Assembly: GCA_040755755.1 (NCBI GenBank)
Contig: JBFLZW010000030.1
Span: forward strand, 144,991 to 208,990
DNA from: a bacterium
GTDB lineage: Bacteria > SZUA-182 > DTGQ01
DNA length: 64,000 nucleotides
Direction: 5' to 3'
In this document: one piece after another, positions 25,966-34,966 of the stretch
Layout: each line of letters begins with the position of its first letter
Position numbering within the stretch: the stretch's first letter is position 1
Made by a program: the position numbers and the translations under genes
Notes under the pieces: model-generated
What the model saw: only the letters and a program-made list of their open reading frames with translations
What the model was told of the DNA's origin: nothing
The model's database searches: none

Positions 25966-27537
25966 ATGAAACAGATCAGCAAATGTCTGGAAGGTAAAAT
26001 GATCCCCGGGATCGGCATGGTAATCATACTGGCCCTGATGGGTTTCTTTTACCTTCACAGCAAGGAAGATTACCGTCATCTGGTTCTGTTAATCAGAGAT
26101 GAGGCATACCAGTTGAGCGACATTGTCATAAGGGGCATCAGGCACGATATGCTGCTGAACAGGAGGGCTGACCTTCAGCAGAGGATAGGTGATATCGTCA
26201 ATCACGATAAGATAATCAGGATAAGGATCATCAAGGACGGGAGGGTAAAAGTTGCCTCTAATACCTATGAAATCGGCATGCTTATCGATAAAAAGTCTGA
26301 AGGTTGCATTGAATGCCACCGGGGAAATAGTCAACTCCCATCCTCCCGGTCCATGAAAGATTACCGGATATTCCAACCCGCGTACGGGAGCGAGGCTATC
26401 GGCATCATGAATCCCATTTACAACGAAAAGCCCTGCTATCGATGTCATGGAAGTCAAAAAAAGATTATCGGAGTGTTGGGCATCACTATTTCTCTGTCCA
26501 GGATTCATGCCTTCATGAGAGGCAGCCATATCAGAATGGTGCTGTTCCTGATATGTACCCTTATCCTGATCTCCATAACCGCAGGCCTTCTGATCCGGCA
26601 TCTGGTGATTATTCCCATCCGTAAACTGGCCAGGGAGACAGCCATGATTACGTACGGGAACCTGGATCATCAGGTTTGCCTTGATACCGGAGACGAGATT
26701 GAGGATCTGGCTCGGGCTTTTAACCTTATGACTTCACAATTACAGGCAGCCACCCGGGAGGTTGAAGACCAGGTCAAATTGGCTGCCTCCCGATTGGCAC
26801 AAGCCAACCAGGAATTGGAAACAGCCAATCAAAGACTGGAGGAAAGCGATCGGAGAAAATCGGAGATGATGATGGCGGTAGCTCACGATCTCCATACACC
26901 CCTGGCTGCCATCGAAAGCTGCCTGCGGGTTGTTCTGGATGGGTATCTGAAAAACGATCCGGATAAGGAAAGAGAGATGCTTCAGCGGATAGAGGCCAGG
27001 ATAAAGGATCAGATAACTCTGGTCAAAAACCTTCTGGATTTCTCCCTGATAACGGAAAGTTGCAGGGAAATGAAAGAAGTGAACATTTCCGACGTGATCC
27101 GGAAAGCAACGGATTTGGTATCACATCTGGCGAGTGCCAGGAAGATTTCCATCCAGGTCCAGGAAGATACCACTACTCCGTTGTCTGTTCCGGGAGATGA
27201 GGAATCGCTGGTGCGCGCGCTGACCAATCTGCTCGACAATGCCATAAAGTACAGTCCGCTGAGAAGCACGATCTGGATCAGCAGTCAGAGTCTCAATCAT
27301 CACATTCAATTGGTTGTCAGAGACTATGGTCCCGGGATCCCGGCGGAGGAGCTTCCCCTGATCTTTGATTTTCTCTTTCGAGGCAGAAGCGCCAAAAGGC
27401 AGAAAAAGCAAGGATCAGGTTTGGGGTTATCCATTGTCAAACAGATTATCGATCTCCACAAGGGAGAGATCCGGGTTGAGAGCGAAAAAGGAGAGGGAAC
27501 GAGCTTCTTTATCACTTTGCCGAGATGTCGGTCCTAG
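25966..27537 (+). CDS. Sensor histidine kinase with two c-type heme (CXXCH) motifs
   Basis: A 523-residue membrane kinase. Transmembrane segment about 13-31, periplasmic sensor (about 32-185), second transmembrane segment about 188-208, HAMP (about 210-262), coiled coil, HisKA with phospho-acceptor His307 (AHDLHTPLAAIE), and a HATPase domain with LLDNAIKYSP, DYGPGIP and GSGLGLSIVKQI. The sensor holds CIECHRG (Cys114-His118) and CYRCHG (Cys157-His161), so two covalently attached hemes are likely; the layout resembles the Tll0287-like/DUF3365 sensors. It probably senses redox state or a heme ligand such as oxygen or NO. Its place directly upstream of pst suggests, but does not prove, a link to phosphate regulation. 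Confidence 0.88.
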   Translation: MKQISKCLEGKMIPGIGMVIILALMGFFYLHSKEDYRHLVLLIRDEAYQLSDIVIRGIRHDMLLNRRADLQQRIGDIVNHDKIIRIRIIKDGRVKVASNTYEIGMLIDKKSEGCIECHRGNSQLPSSRSMKDYRIFQPAYGSEAIGIMNPIYNEKPCYRCHGSQKKIIGVLGITISLSRIHAFMRGSHIRMVLFLICTLILISITAGLLIRHLVIIPIRKLARETAMITYGNLDHQVCLDTGDEIEDLARAFNLMTSQLQAATREVEDQVKLAASRLAQANQELETANQRLEESDRRKSEMMMAVAHDLHTPLAAIESCLRVVLDGYLKNDPDKEREMLQRIEARIKDQITLVKNLLDFSLITESCREMKEVNISDVIRKATDLVSHLASARKISIQVQEDTTTPLSVPGDEESLVRALTNLLDNAIKYSPLRSTIWISSQSLNHHIQLVVRDYGPGIPAEELPLIFDFLFRGRSAKRQKKQGSGLGLSIVKQIIDLHKGEIRVESEKGEGTSFFITLPRCRS

Positions 27538-27638
27538 CAAAATTCTTACACAAATTTAACAGTCAATTAATGATCAATGATTATCATTATTTTAGTTAAC
27601 CGAAAGGTTTGGTGAGATATCTCTCTGTATCCGTGATC

Positions 27639-27682
27639 GTAACAGAATTCTAACTATTCTCTAACAAAACGCTAACAATCGG
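27639..27682 (+). promoter_or_regulatory. Putative Pho box: four 11-bp direct repeats
   Basis: Four consecutive units with exact 11-base spacing begin GTAAC/CTAAC (27639, 27650, 27661, 27672). PhoB-type regulators bind 11-bp direct repeats, and the array lies about 50 bases before pstS, so phosphate-starvation control of pstSCAB is expected. Confidence 0.75.
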
Positions 27683-27733
27683 AGCGTAAATTCAGAAAAA
27701 GAGAAAAGTCATAACCCAAGGAGATGGAAAAGA

Positions 27734-28792
27734 ATGAATACCATGAAAATCAGGGCCTGCTTAGGGAGTTTTCTGGTATCGGTGCTTCTCTTGATCAGCG
27801 GCTTTGCACCCCGGGTTGAATCGTTGACCATCAACGGGGCGGGAGCATCGTTTCCCTATCCTATTTACTCTCAATTGGCACACAAGTATGAGCAAATGAG
27901 CGGCCAGAAACTCAACTATCAATCCATCGGTTCCGGGGGCGGCATAGCACAGATCAAGGCCAAAACCGTGGACTTTGGCGCTTCGGATGCCCCACTGAAG
28001 AAAGAAGAGCTGGATGCAGGCGGCCTGATCCAATTCCCCATGATCATGGGAGGGGTAGTGCCGGTTGTCAATATCAAAGGGATCAAGGCAGGAGAGTTGA
28101 AGCTCACCCCCCAGCTTTTAAGTGGCATCTTCCTGGGCACGATAACCAGGTGGAATGACGAGGCTGTCAAGCAGGTCAATCCCGGCCTGAAACTTCCCGA
28201 TAAAGCCATTACCGTGGTACACAGGGCGGATGGATCGGGGACAACCTGGATTTTTACCAATTACCTGGATAAAGTTTCGGCGCAATGGCATGAAAAAGTC
28301 GGAACCGACAAGGCTGTTGCCTGGCCTGTCGGCGTGGGTGGCAAGGGGAATGAAGGTGTGGCCGCTTATGTGCAGCGCATCGACGGATCGATTGGCTACG
28401 TCGAATTTGCCTATGCTCTGGAGAGCAGGATGAATCACGTACTATTGAAGAACAAGGCAGGCAAATTCGTTGAGCCAACGATCGAGACTTTCCAGGCTGC
28501 CGCAGCCAACGCCGACTGGGAGCATGCTCCCGGCTTCTATCTGGTCCTGACCGACCAGGCCGGTGAAAACAGTTGGCCGATTACCGGAGCATCCTTTATC
28601 CTCGTTCACCGCAATCAGTCACAGGCAGAAAAGGCCAGGGCCATGCTCAAGTTTTTTGACTGGTGCTTCCAGAATGGAACGAAAGAAGCAAAAGACCTCC
28701 AATATGTGCCGATGCCCCAGAATGTGGTTAAACTTGTGAAATCAGCATGGAGCAAAGAAATGAAGGCCGCAGGTCAGCCTGTCTGGCCGTAA
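27734..28792 (+). CDS. pstS: Phosphate ABC transporter substrate-binding protein PstS
   Basis: A 352-residue periplasmic phosphate receptor. It has a signal peptide (about 1-29), then the typical mature start LTINGAGASFPYPIY, with phosphate-binding motifs SIGSGGGIAQ, DFGASDAPL and HRADGSGTTWIF, and ending SWSKEMKAAG-type sequence. Length and motifs are normal for PstS. It is the first gene of a pstSCAB operon and has a Pho-box-like array upstream. Confidence 0.96.
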   Translation: MNTMKIRACLGSFLVSVLLLISGFAPRVESLTINGAGASFPYPIYSQLAHKYEQMSGQKLNYQSIGSGGGIAQIKAKTVDFGASDAPLKKEELDAGGLIQFPMIMGGVVPVVNIKGIKAGELKLTPQLLSGIFLGTITRWNDEAVKQVNPGLKLPDKAITVVHRADGSGTTWIFTNYLDKVSAQWHEKVGTDKAVAWPVGVGGKGNEGVAAYVQRIDGSIGYVEFAYALESRMNHVLLKNKAGKFVEPTIETFQAAAANADWEHAPGFYLVLTDQAGENSWPITGASFILVHRNQSQAEKARAMLKFFDWCFQNGTKEAKDLQYVPMPQNVVKLVKSAWSKEMKAAGQPVWP

Positions 28793-28795
28793 GGG

Positions 28796-28836
28796 AGTGG
28801 TCAGTGGTCAGTGGTCAGTACAAACTGATAACTGAC
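28796..28836. repeat. Family C TCAGTGG repeat, copy 3
   Basis: Three tandem agtggtc units followed by aaactgataactgac lie between pstS and pstC, inside what should be one transcript. The block and its tail closely match 11864-11913. Confidence 0.65.
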
Positions 28837-28856
28837 TTGTGTCCGGAATCTATTTT

Positions 28857-29825
28857 ATGGTTCAACAGGTCAACAAAGCAATGAAGCCGATCAGTCACCA
28901 GAACATCCAGAAGAAGGCGGATGGGCTTTTCCGCTACCTGACCGCCTTGTGCGCCCTGGTGGTTCTGGCCCTGATGGTCGGCATATTCTGGGCCTTACTC
29001 AGCAATTCTCAACTGGCTATACGTAGGTTCGGATTCAGGTTTCTCGTTTCTCAAGCCTGGAATCCGGTCACCCAGGAGTTTGGGGCAGCAAGCAGTATTT
29101 ACGGGACCCTTGTTTCCACCGCCATTGCCCTGATCCTGGCCGTTCCCCTCAGCCTGGCGATCGCCATATTCCTCGTGGAGCTGGCCCCCCCGGCACTTGG
29201 ACGGGTGGCAGGATACGGCATTGAGCTTCTGGCGGCCATTCCCAGCATAATTTTTGGCATGTGGGGGCTGTTTGTCTTTGCACCCTTCATGGCTGACCAT
29301 GTCCAGCCCGCTTTGAATAAAACCCTGGGATTTTTACCCTTTTTTCAAGGGCCGCCTATGGGCATAGGGATGCTCACGGCTGGAATTATCCTGGCGCTGA
29401 TGATCCTTCCCTTTATCAGCGCTGTGGCCAGGGATGTTTTTCGGATGGTGCCGCCGGTATTAAAGGAATCCGCCTACGGTCTGGGATCGACTAACTGGGA
29501 AGTCACCCACAAGGTAACGATCAGCTATGGGCTGCGCGGCCTTTTGGGAGCCACATTTCTGGGACTTGGCCGGGCCATTGGGGAGACTATGGCTGTCACC
29601 TTCGTTATCGGCAATGACCACACCATTTCAAAATCCCTCTTTGCAGCCGGTAACAGCATCGCCTCGACCCTGGCCAATGAGTTTGCCGAAGCGTCCGAGC
29701 CGCTCTATCTGAGCGCCCTGGTGAAGCTGGGCCTGGTGCTGTTTGTCATTACTATCCTGATCCAGATCGTGGCCCAGCTCTGGCTGAAGAGAATTGGCAA
29801 AAGTCTGGGAGGTGGCGGCCTGTGA
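28857..29825 (+). CDS. pstC: Phosphate ABC transporter permease PstC
   Basis: A 322-residue inner-membrane permease with six transmembrane segments. Family motifs include GAASSIYGTLVSTAIAL, ELLAAIPSIIFGMWGLFVF and the EAA-like loop ALGLGSTNWEVTHKVT region (read here as AYGLGSTNWEV). ATG 28857 was chosen; a GTG at 28839 is also possible, and neither has a strong ribosome site. Its TGA overlaps the GTG start of pstA. Confidence 0.93.
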   Translation: MVQQVNKAMKPISHQNIQKKADGLFRYLTALCALVVLALMVGIFWALLSNSQLAIRRFGFRFLVSQAWNPVTQEFGAASSIYGTLVSTAIALILAVPLSLAIAIFLVELAPPALGRVAGYGIELLAAIPSIIFGMWGLFVFAPFMADHVQPALNKTLGFLPFFQGPPMGIGMLTAGIILALMILPFISAVARDVFRMVPPVLKESAYGLGSTNWEVTHKVTISYGLRGLLGATFLGLGRAIGETMAVTFVIGNDHTISKSLFAAGNSIASTLANEFAEASEPLYLSALVKLGLVLFVITILIQIVAQLWLKRIGKSLGGGGL

Positions 29826-30667
29826 TCATCCGATCGGCGACACCCCGGAAACTGGCTGACCTTGGCGTCAAAATCATGTCGAGCCTGGCCGCATTGCTGG
29901 GCATAGCTATCCTGGCCTGGATACTCTACGAGGTCATTAAACGGGGCTCGGCTTCGCTGAACTGGTCCTTTTTTACCCGGCTGCCCACTCCGCCTGGCTT
30001 ACGAGGCGGAGGCGTGGCCAATGCCATCCTGGGGACCTCGATGATTACCCTCCTGGCTACCCTGGCCGGAGTCCCGACCGGCCTGTTAGCCGGAGTTTAC
30101 CTGGCCGAATTCGGCCAGAGCACCCGCCTCGGTGCAGCAGTACGATTTACCAGCAATGTCATGATGGGCATTCCATCCATTATCGTGGGGCTTTTCGCCT
30201 ACACCCTGCTGGTTCTCCCCTGGCACCATTTCTCAGGATTTGCCGGAGCAGCCGCATTGGCCATCATCATGCTGCCCATTGTCGCCAGAACCACCGAGGA
30301 CATGCTGAGGCTCGTTCCCAACGCTTTACGCGAATCAGCCCTGGCCCTTGGGTCTCCCCGGTGGAAGGCAACACTGGGGGTAGTATTCCGGGCGGCTAAA
30401 ACAGGTCTTATTACCGGTGTCCTTCTGGCCATCGCACGGGTGAGCGGAGAGACAGCGCCTCTCCTGTTTACGGCCCTCAACAGCCCCTACTGGCCCGGTT
30501 CTCTCAATCAGCCCACGGCTAACCTTACGGTGACCATATTCAATTATGCCATGTCCCCCTATCCCGACTGGCAGGAAATAGCCTGGGGAGCCTCCCTGCT
30601 GATTATGATCGCTGTTTTGGCTTTAACCGTAGTTGCCCGTTTTGCTCTCAAAGAGGTAAAGAAATGA
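29822..30667 (+). CDS. pstA: Phosphate ABC transporter permease PstA
   Basis: A 281-residue inner-membrane permease, partner of PstC. It starts with GTG overlapping the pstC stop by 4 bases. Typical motifs: [37 protein letters not shown], and the loop [16 protein letters not shown]. The stop overlaps the pstB start (ATGA), indicating translational coupling. Confidence 0.93.
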   Translation: MIIRSATPRKLADLGVKIMSSLAALLGIAILAWILYEVIKRGSASLNWSFFTRLPTPPGLRGGGVANAILGTSMITLLATLAGVPTGLLAGVYLAEFGQSTRLGAAVRFTSNVMMGIPSIIVGLFAYTLLVLPWHHFSGFAGAAALAIIMLPIVARTTEDMLRLVPNALRESALALGSPRWKATLGVVFRAAKTGLITGVLLAIARVSGETAPLLFTALNSPYWPGSLNQPTANLTVTIFNYAMSPYPDWQEIAWGASLLIMIAVLALTVVARFALKEVKK

Positions 30668-31536
30668 ATGCAGCCGTAAACGGCGAACCCCGGAAATTTT
30701 CAGCATATCAGTACACCAGATCACCGGGCGATAAATATCCGGACGGCAGCAGCTCATATATAGCGGCAGCTTCTCAGATTATTCAGCCCAAGATATCGAC
30801 CCGCAACCTGAACTTCTACTATGGCAACCATCAGGCTCTGAGGGACAACAGCCTGGACATTGCTCCAAATAAGGTAACGGCCATCATTGGCCCGTCGGGG
30901 TGCGGAAAGTCTACGCATATCAGGGTATTTAACCGGATATTCGAGCTCTACCGGGACCAGCGGGCCACCGGCGAGGTCCTGCTGGATGGAGAGAATATCC
31001 TCCTGCCCTCGGTGGATGTTATAGAACTGCGCAGGAAAGTGGGAATGATCTTTCAAAAGCCGACGCCATTTCCGATGAGCATTTTTGAAAATGTCGCCTA
31101 TGGCCTTAAGCTGCACTATAAGCTGGCCAAGAGTGAGCTGGCCGAACACGTAGAAACAGCCCTGAGGCGTGCGGCCTTATGGGAGGAAGTCAAAGACAAG
31201 CTGCACCGTCCGGGGACCGCCCTCTCAGGAGGACAGCAGCAGCGGCTGTGTATTGCCAGGGCCATAGCCATTGAACCGGAGGTGCTGCTCATGGATGAGC
31301 CCACCTCCGCTATCGATCCGGTGGCCACGGCCAAGATCGAAGAACTGATTGAGACGATAAAGTCGATATATACCATCGTCATTGTCACCCATAATATGCA
31401 GCAGGCGGCCCGCGTCTCTGACTTTACGGCCTTTTTCTATGGAGGGAGGGTTGTGGAGTTCGGGCCTACTACCCACATTTTTACCAACCCCTCCAACAAG
31501 CAGACCGAGGATTATATAACCGGCCGTTTCGGTTAA
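30664..31536 (+). CDS. pstB: Phosphate ABC transporter ATP-binding protein PstB
   Basis: A 290-residue ATPase with Walker A GPSGCGKS, signature LSGGQQQR and Walker [14 protein letters not shown]. The PstB hallmarks [15 protein letters not shown] and [17 protein letters not shown] are present. Compared with the usual 250-260 residues it carries about 40 extra N-terminal residues (Ser/Tyr-rich) before the conserved [10 protein letters not shown]. Two small departures are [10 protein letters not shown] for the usual KSTFLRCLNR and TSAIDP for TSALDP. No phoU gene follows. Confidence 0.95.
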   Translation: MNAAVNGEPRKFSAYQYTRSPGDKYPDGSSSYIAAASQIIQPKISTRNLNFYYGNHQALRDNSLDIAPNKVTAIIGPSGCGKSTHIRVFNRIFELYRDQRATGEVLLDGENILLPSVDVIELRRKVGMIFQKPTPFPMSIFENVAYGLKLHYKLAKSELAEHVETALRRAALWEEVKDKLHRPGTALSGGQQQRLCIARAIAIEPEVLLMDEPTSAIDPVATAKIEELIETIKSIYTIVIVTHNMQQAARVSDFTAFFYGGRVVEFGPTTHIFTNPSNKQTEDYITGRFG

Positions 31537-31644
31537 GGGTGATCGATAACGTTAAAATTTTCAATTTTTACTTTAGTTTCTATAGACGCCGGGGTTGCAG
31601 AAAATAGAAAAGACAGCCTGTAATTTGACCTGCAACTTATCACC

Positions 31645-31761
31645 TTAATTATGAACCTTGTGACAGTCAAGAATAATCCCGGTAACAATCGGCAGAGGAA
31701 CAGTAATAATCAACCATCCAAATAAGGATCCCAGCAATAATGTCTGTATAACAGCGTTCAT
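31645..31761 (-). CDS. 38-residue hydrophobic peptide (small membrane protein)
   Basis: On the minus strand an ATG at 31761 is preceded by CAAGGAG with 8-base spacing, and the frame runs 38 codons to TAA. The peptide starts MNAVIQTLLLGSLFGW, has one long hydrophobic segment of about 25 residues broken by a Pro-Leu-Pro, and ends in a short polar tail (LDCHKVHN). Good start signals and a clean membrane helix support a real gene. It faces the end of the pst operon. I know of no family. Confidence 0.5.
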   Translation of the reverse strand: MNAVIQTLLLGSLFGWLIITVPLPIVTGIILDCHKVHN

Positions 31762-32265
31762 GGTCTTATCTCCTTGAAATAATTTGTTACTCTTACTCAC
31801 CAAACTTCATCATATCAGACGGTCAGCCATACCGGGTAATTACTCTCTTTTTTTATTCTGAAACAGATAAGAAATCAGGATGACAGATACTAACTGCTTT
31901 GTTCCCCCTTTCTTCAAATCGCATAAGTCCGGATAAGTCTACAAGTGTAAGTACCCAGTTAAAGCGGCATCAATGCCGTCATTCCTGCCTTTGCAGGAAT
32001 GACGGGAAATATCAACACTTGTGGGCGCATGCAGAAGACATTACAAATCAAGACCAGATATGACCCTAACTTTTCGGGAAGACAAAGGGAGAAATAAAGA
32101 GAAAACTCCGTCTTCAAAAATAATCCTTGACCTTTCTTAACCAGTCCATTAAACTCGTTGTTATGAAAACCATGAAAACAATAAAAAATTCAAATTTTTC
32201 TTCGAATTGGATAATGCATGTCCAGGATTAAACGGTATCCGTTAAATCTGAAAAGGGAATTAATC
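31762..32265. other. AT-rich intergenic region with a perfect palindrome
   Basis: Apart from the family B repeat (31976-32005) I see no gene, RNA or operator that I can support. The base composition is lower in GC than the flanks and resembles that of the toxin-antitoxin genes that follow. Confidence 0.4.
31976..32005. repeat. Family B palindrome, intact copy
   Basis: Perfect 13-base arms (ccgtcattcctgc and gcaggaatgacgg) with a 4-base loop. A degenerate relative is at 746-773. It belongs to the widely dispersed gtcattcc-type repeats. Confidence 0.65.
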
Positions 32266-32475
32266 ATGAGCAGTAAGGAAATATTGGAAAAGGCAATCCA
32301 GCTTAAACCCCATGAGAAGCTTGCCATTATTGAGGGCTTATTAAGGAGCTTAGATGAGCCGAATAAAAATATTGATGAAATATGGGCTATCGAGGCTGAA
32401 AAAAGGTTAAGTGCTTATAGGAATGGTAGATTAAAAGGGATTCCAATGGAAGAGATTTTTCGTGAAGAGAAATGA
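32266..32475 (+). CDS. Antitoxin of a ParE/RelE-type module (addiction-module component family)
   Basis: A 69-residue protein of the TIGR02574 addiction-module type: a helix with SSKEILEKAIQLKPHEKLAIIEGLLRSL and a C-terminal toxin-binding tail (AYRNGRLKGIPMEEIF). ATG 32266 follows AAAAGGGA; a longer open frame would add an unlikely basic leader. Its stop overlaps the toxin start by 4 bases. Confidence 0.85.
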   Translation: MSSKEILEKAIQLKPHEKLAIIEGLLRSLDEPNKNIDEIWAIEAEKRLSAYRNGRLKGIPMEEIFREEK

Positions 32476-32765
32476 AAATTATATTCACAGAACTTGCAAA
32501 AGCCGAACTTTTGGATGCTGTTGCATATTATGAACTTGAATATGAAGGCTTGGGGAAAAAGTTTAAAGAAGAAGTTAACGCTTCAATATTAAGAATAAAC
32601 CAATTTCCAACAGCTTGGTCGGTTGAATGTGGCGAAGTCCGGAAATGTTTAATGCACAAGTTTCCATACAAGATACTTTATTCTATTGAAGAAGATCATA
32701 TACTGATTATTGCTATTGCTCATCAGCACAGAAAGCCTGATTACTGGGTTGACCAAAAGGGTTAA
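32472..32765 (+). CDS. ParE/RelE superfamily toxin
   Basis: A 97-residue toxin. Visible family motifs are LAKAELLDAVAYYE at the start, GLGKKFKEEV and the C-terminal YKILYSIEEDHILIIAIAHQHRKPDYW. Translationally coupled to the antitoxin (ATGA overlap). Whether it targets gyrase (ParE) or mRNA (RelE) cannot be decided here. The GC content is lower than the surrounding core genes, as expected for an acquired module. Confidence 0.88.
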   Translation: MKIIFTELAKAELLDAVAYYELEYEGLGKKFKEEVNASILRINQFPTAWSVECGEVRKCLMHKFPYKILYSIEEDHILIIAIAHQHRKPDYWVDQKG

Positions 32766-33014
32766 GGTCGCAGCGCGGTAAATCCAGGACCAAATAAAAT
32801 CGGTCAACAGACACGTGTGATATTTTATTAGGGCATAAGCCCTACCCTGCATTTGTTTTGAAGGGATATATCGGGAGTTCATGAGTAAGATACAGAGCAA
32901 TTCCTAAATTGGCGTCCCGATAGGAAGGGAGAAAAATCCTCACAAAAAAGAGAACAAACAGGACAAAGGTAACTTTGTGCCTGGCATCTTGCCCCTCTAA
33001 GCCTAAGTAGTTAC

Positions 33015-33560
33015 TCAGAAAAAGCAATATACTCCTATCAGGATGAACAATACACCGGCAGCCGTAGAGATTATTCTCTTGTCCAGTTTGCTCAGGAGAT
33101 ATTTACCCAGGTATATGGCCATAAGGGATAAAACAGCCAGAGCGGTTATGACGCCAAGAAACACCATGAAGGGATTGAACTTTGTGGCAAACAGGCCGGA
33201 AGCGATCTGGGTCTTGTCTCCCATTTCGGAGAGCAGCACGATACCGAATCCCGATAAAAAAGGATTTTTGAGCCTGCACTCCGATTCCTCTTCTTTCCTG
33301 CCTGCAAGAGTCAGGATGCCAAACAGGATAAATACGGCCCCGGAGATGATTTTGATATAATCAATGGGAACAAGGCGAAGCAGGAAGTTGCCGAAGATAA
33401 TGGCCATACCGTCAGCTATACAAAAGGCCAGTAATACACCAGACAGCAGTTGAAAATACTTCCTGGTGTTCGATGCCAGACAAAAGATAGCCAGTTGGGT
33501 TTTATCACCCAGCTCTGCTATTCCAATCGTCAGGAAAGGAACTAAAAAATCCTTGATCAT
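33015..33560 (-). CDS. TMEM165/GDT1 family (UPF0016) cation transporter
   Basis: A 181-residue inner-membrane protein with six predicted helices and the two family signatures E-L-G-D-K-T (IAELGDKTQLA, near residue 15, and LSEMGDKTQIA, near residue 112). Bacterial and eukaryotic members export Mn2+ or exchange Ca2+. I looked for a Mn-sensing yybP-ykoY element upstream and did not find its conserved core. Confidence 0.9.
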   Translation of the reverse strand: MIKDFLVPFLTIGIAELGDKTQLAIFCLASNTRKYFQLLSGVLLAFCIADGMAIIFGNFLLRLVPIDYIKIISGAVFILFGILTLAGRKEEESECRLKNPFLSGFGIVLLSEMGDKTQIASGLFATKFNPFMVFLGVITALAVLSLMAIYLGKYLLSKLDKRIISTAAGVLFILIGVYCFF

Positions 33561-33784
33561 AATTCCCTCGAGAGTATGATAGTAATCAGGTTGTTGAGAC
33601 TGTAGGCTGTTAGGCTAAAGCCTTTCTTGCGGTGCGGGAGATCGTTTTTCCCTGTGCGCTTTGTGTCCTCTCTCTATTATAAGCTTGGCTTATGTAAGTG
33701 CCATTCCTTTTAGGAAGGATAAAGGATTCATATGCAGTTATCAAGAGAATTCGAGGTGGCAAATTGAAAAATCCCGGATCAGAA

Positions 33785-34093
33785 ATGACAAACCTTAGAA
33801 AATATGGTAATCCTCCCTATTCTGTTGCCGTCATTCACGGCGGTCCGGGTGCACGAGGAGAGATGGCTCCGGGAGGAGGACAGAGCGGAATATACATCCA
33901 TCATCCGCATTCTGGATGACCCGGCAGCTCACGATAAAAATACCTTACTTGCCAGGCTCGGCTCATTGGCATCAAAGGCCGATGTCTGTGATCCGGTCAT
34001 AGACGGGTCTGCGGGCATGAGCCCTGGATCGAACGGCAGGCAAAGGATGATTTTTACCAGGTTCTCGAAGAAGAACTGCATGGTACGGTCTAA
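33785..34093 (+). pseudogene. Decayed alpha/beta hydrolase gene
   Basis: Three pieces in different frames look like one ancestral gene. The N-terminal piece (from ATG 33785) reads KYGNPPYSVAVIHGGPGARGEM, the oxyanion-loop HGGPG of alpha/beta hydrolases. After a jump, another frame reads ILDDPAAHDKNTLLARLGSLASKADVCDP, and a third frame from about 34039 ends QVLEEELHGTV before TAA at 34091. The nucleophile and acid/histidine regions are missing, so a large internal deletion and two frameshifts are inferred. Confidence 0.6.
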
Positions 34094-34135
34094 TTGGTTA
34101 AAATCCCGGTGGTGAATTTTCAAGCAAAATAACAC

Positions 34136-34164
34136 TTGTTATTTACGCAAATCTGGATTATTAT
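34136..34164 (+). promoter_or_regulatory. Candidate sigma-70 promoter of the polyene-like cluster
   Basis: TTGTTA (34136-34141) and TATTAT (34159-34164) are separated by 17 bases. Transcription would start near 34171, about 60 bases before the ketoreductase ATG. It is the only good match I see upstream of the long plus-strand operon. Confidence 0.45.
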
Positions 34165-34228
34165 TTTTGCGATTCCTCGATGAAACTCTGAAAGTTATTG
34201 CATTCCCCAAATTTAGGAAAAACAAAGA

Positions 34229-34966
34229 ATGACGGAAGATTATCGCAGCAAGGTCGCTTTAGTGATTGGCGGGAGCCGTGGAATAGGGCGGGCGATAGCA
34301 TTACGGCTGGCCCGGTCGAGCTTTGATATCTGGCTCGCTTACCGGGAGAATCATGAAGCTGCGCAGACAGTCAGGGCAGAAGTGGAACAGGCAGGCAGGC
34401 TCTGTGATCTGTTTTCCTTCGATGTCGCTAATTACGATGAGACAAAAGCCGCTCTGGGAGAAAAAGTGGAAGCGCATGCTCCCTCGGTGGTGGTATATAA
34501 TGTCGGTGTTGCCCGGGATAATCTTTTTATGTGGATGACAAAAGAGGAGTGGGACACGGTTCTTTCCACTAATCTTGACGGGTTCTATAATATCATGCAC
34601 CTGGTGCTCTTTCCCATGCTGCGTGAGAAGCAGGGACGCATTGTGGTTATATCTTCGGTCTCCGGGCAGATCGGGCAGGCAGGTCAGGTGAATTATTCCG
34701 CTTCCAAAGCCGGACTGATCGGTGCAGTCAAGGCCCTGGCCAGAGAAGTCGGAAAGAAAAATATCCTGGTCAATGTCGTTTCTCCGGGAATGATTGAAAC
34801 GGATATGACCAGGGAAATCCCCAAAGACAAAGTAATCCCCCTCATTCCATTACAGCGGTTCGGGACTCCGGAAGATGTGGCCTCGGTCGTTAACTTTTTA
34901 TGCACCGAAGAGCATATGTACATTCATGGTCAGGTTATCGGCATCAACGGGGGGCTGGCTATTTAG
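34229..34966 (+). CDS. 3-oxoacyl-ACP reductase (FabG/ApeQ-like)
   Basis: A 245-residue short-chain dehydrogenase. The NADP-binding motif GGSRGIGRAIA is at 14-24. The catalytic Ser is in VISSVSGQIG and the Tyr-x3-Lys in NYSASKAGLIGAVKALA, and the C-terminus GQVIGINGGLAI is typical of FabG. It would reduce beta-keto intermediates on the carrier protein in each cycle of chain growth. It is the first gene of the long cluster operon, with the next gene starting directly after its stop. In aryl-polyene clusters the equivalent is ApeQ. Confidence 0.9.
   Translation: MTEDYRSKVALVIGGSRGIGRAIALRLARSSFDIWLAYRENHEAAQTVRAEVEQAGRLCDLFSFDVANYDETKAALGEKVEAHAPSVVVYNVGVARDNLFMWMTKEEWDTVLSTNLDGFYNIMHLVLFPMLREKQGRIVVISSVSGQIGQAGQVNYSASKAGLIGAVKALAREVGKKNILVNVVSPGMIETDMTREIPKDKVIPLIPLQRFGTPEDVASVVNFLCTEEHMYIHGQVIGINGGLAI

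Noticed and set aside
33561..33700. Possible Mn-sensing yybP-ykoY riboswitch ahead of the GDT1-like gene
   Set aside because: The conserved core of that riboswitch was not found; only a short ggctttagcc palindrome is present.
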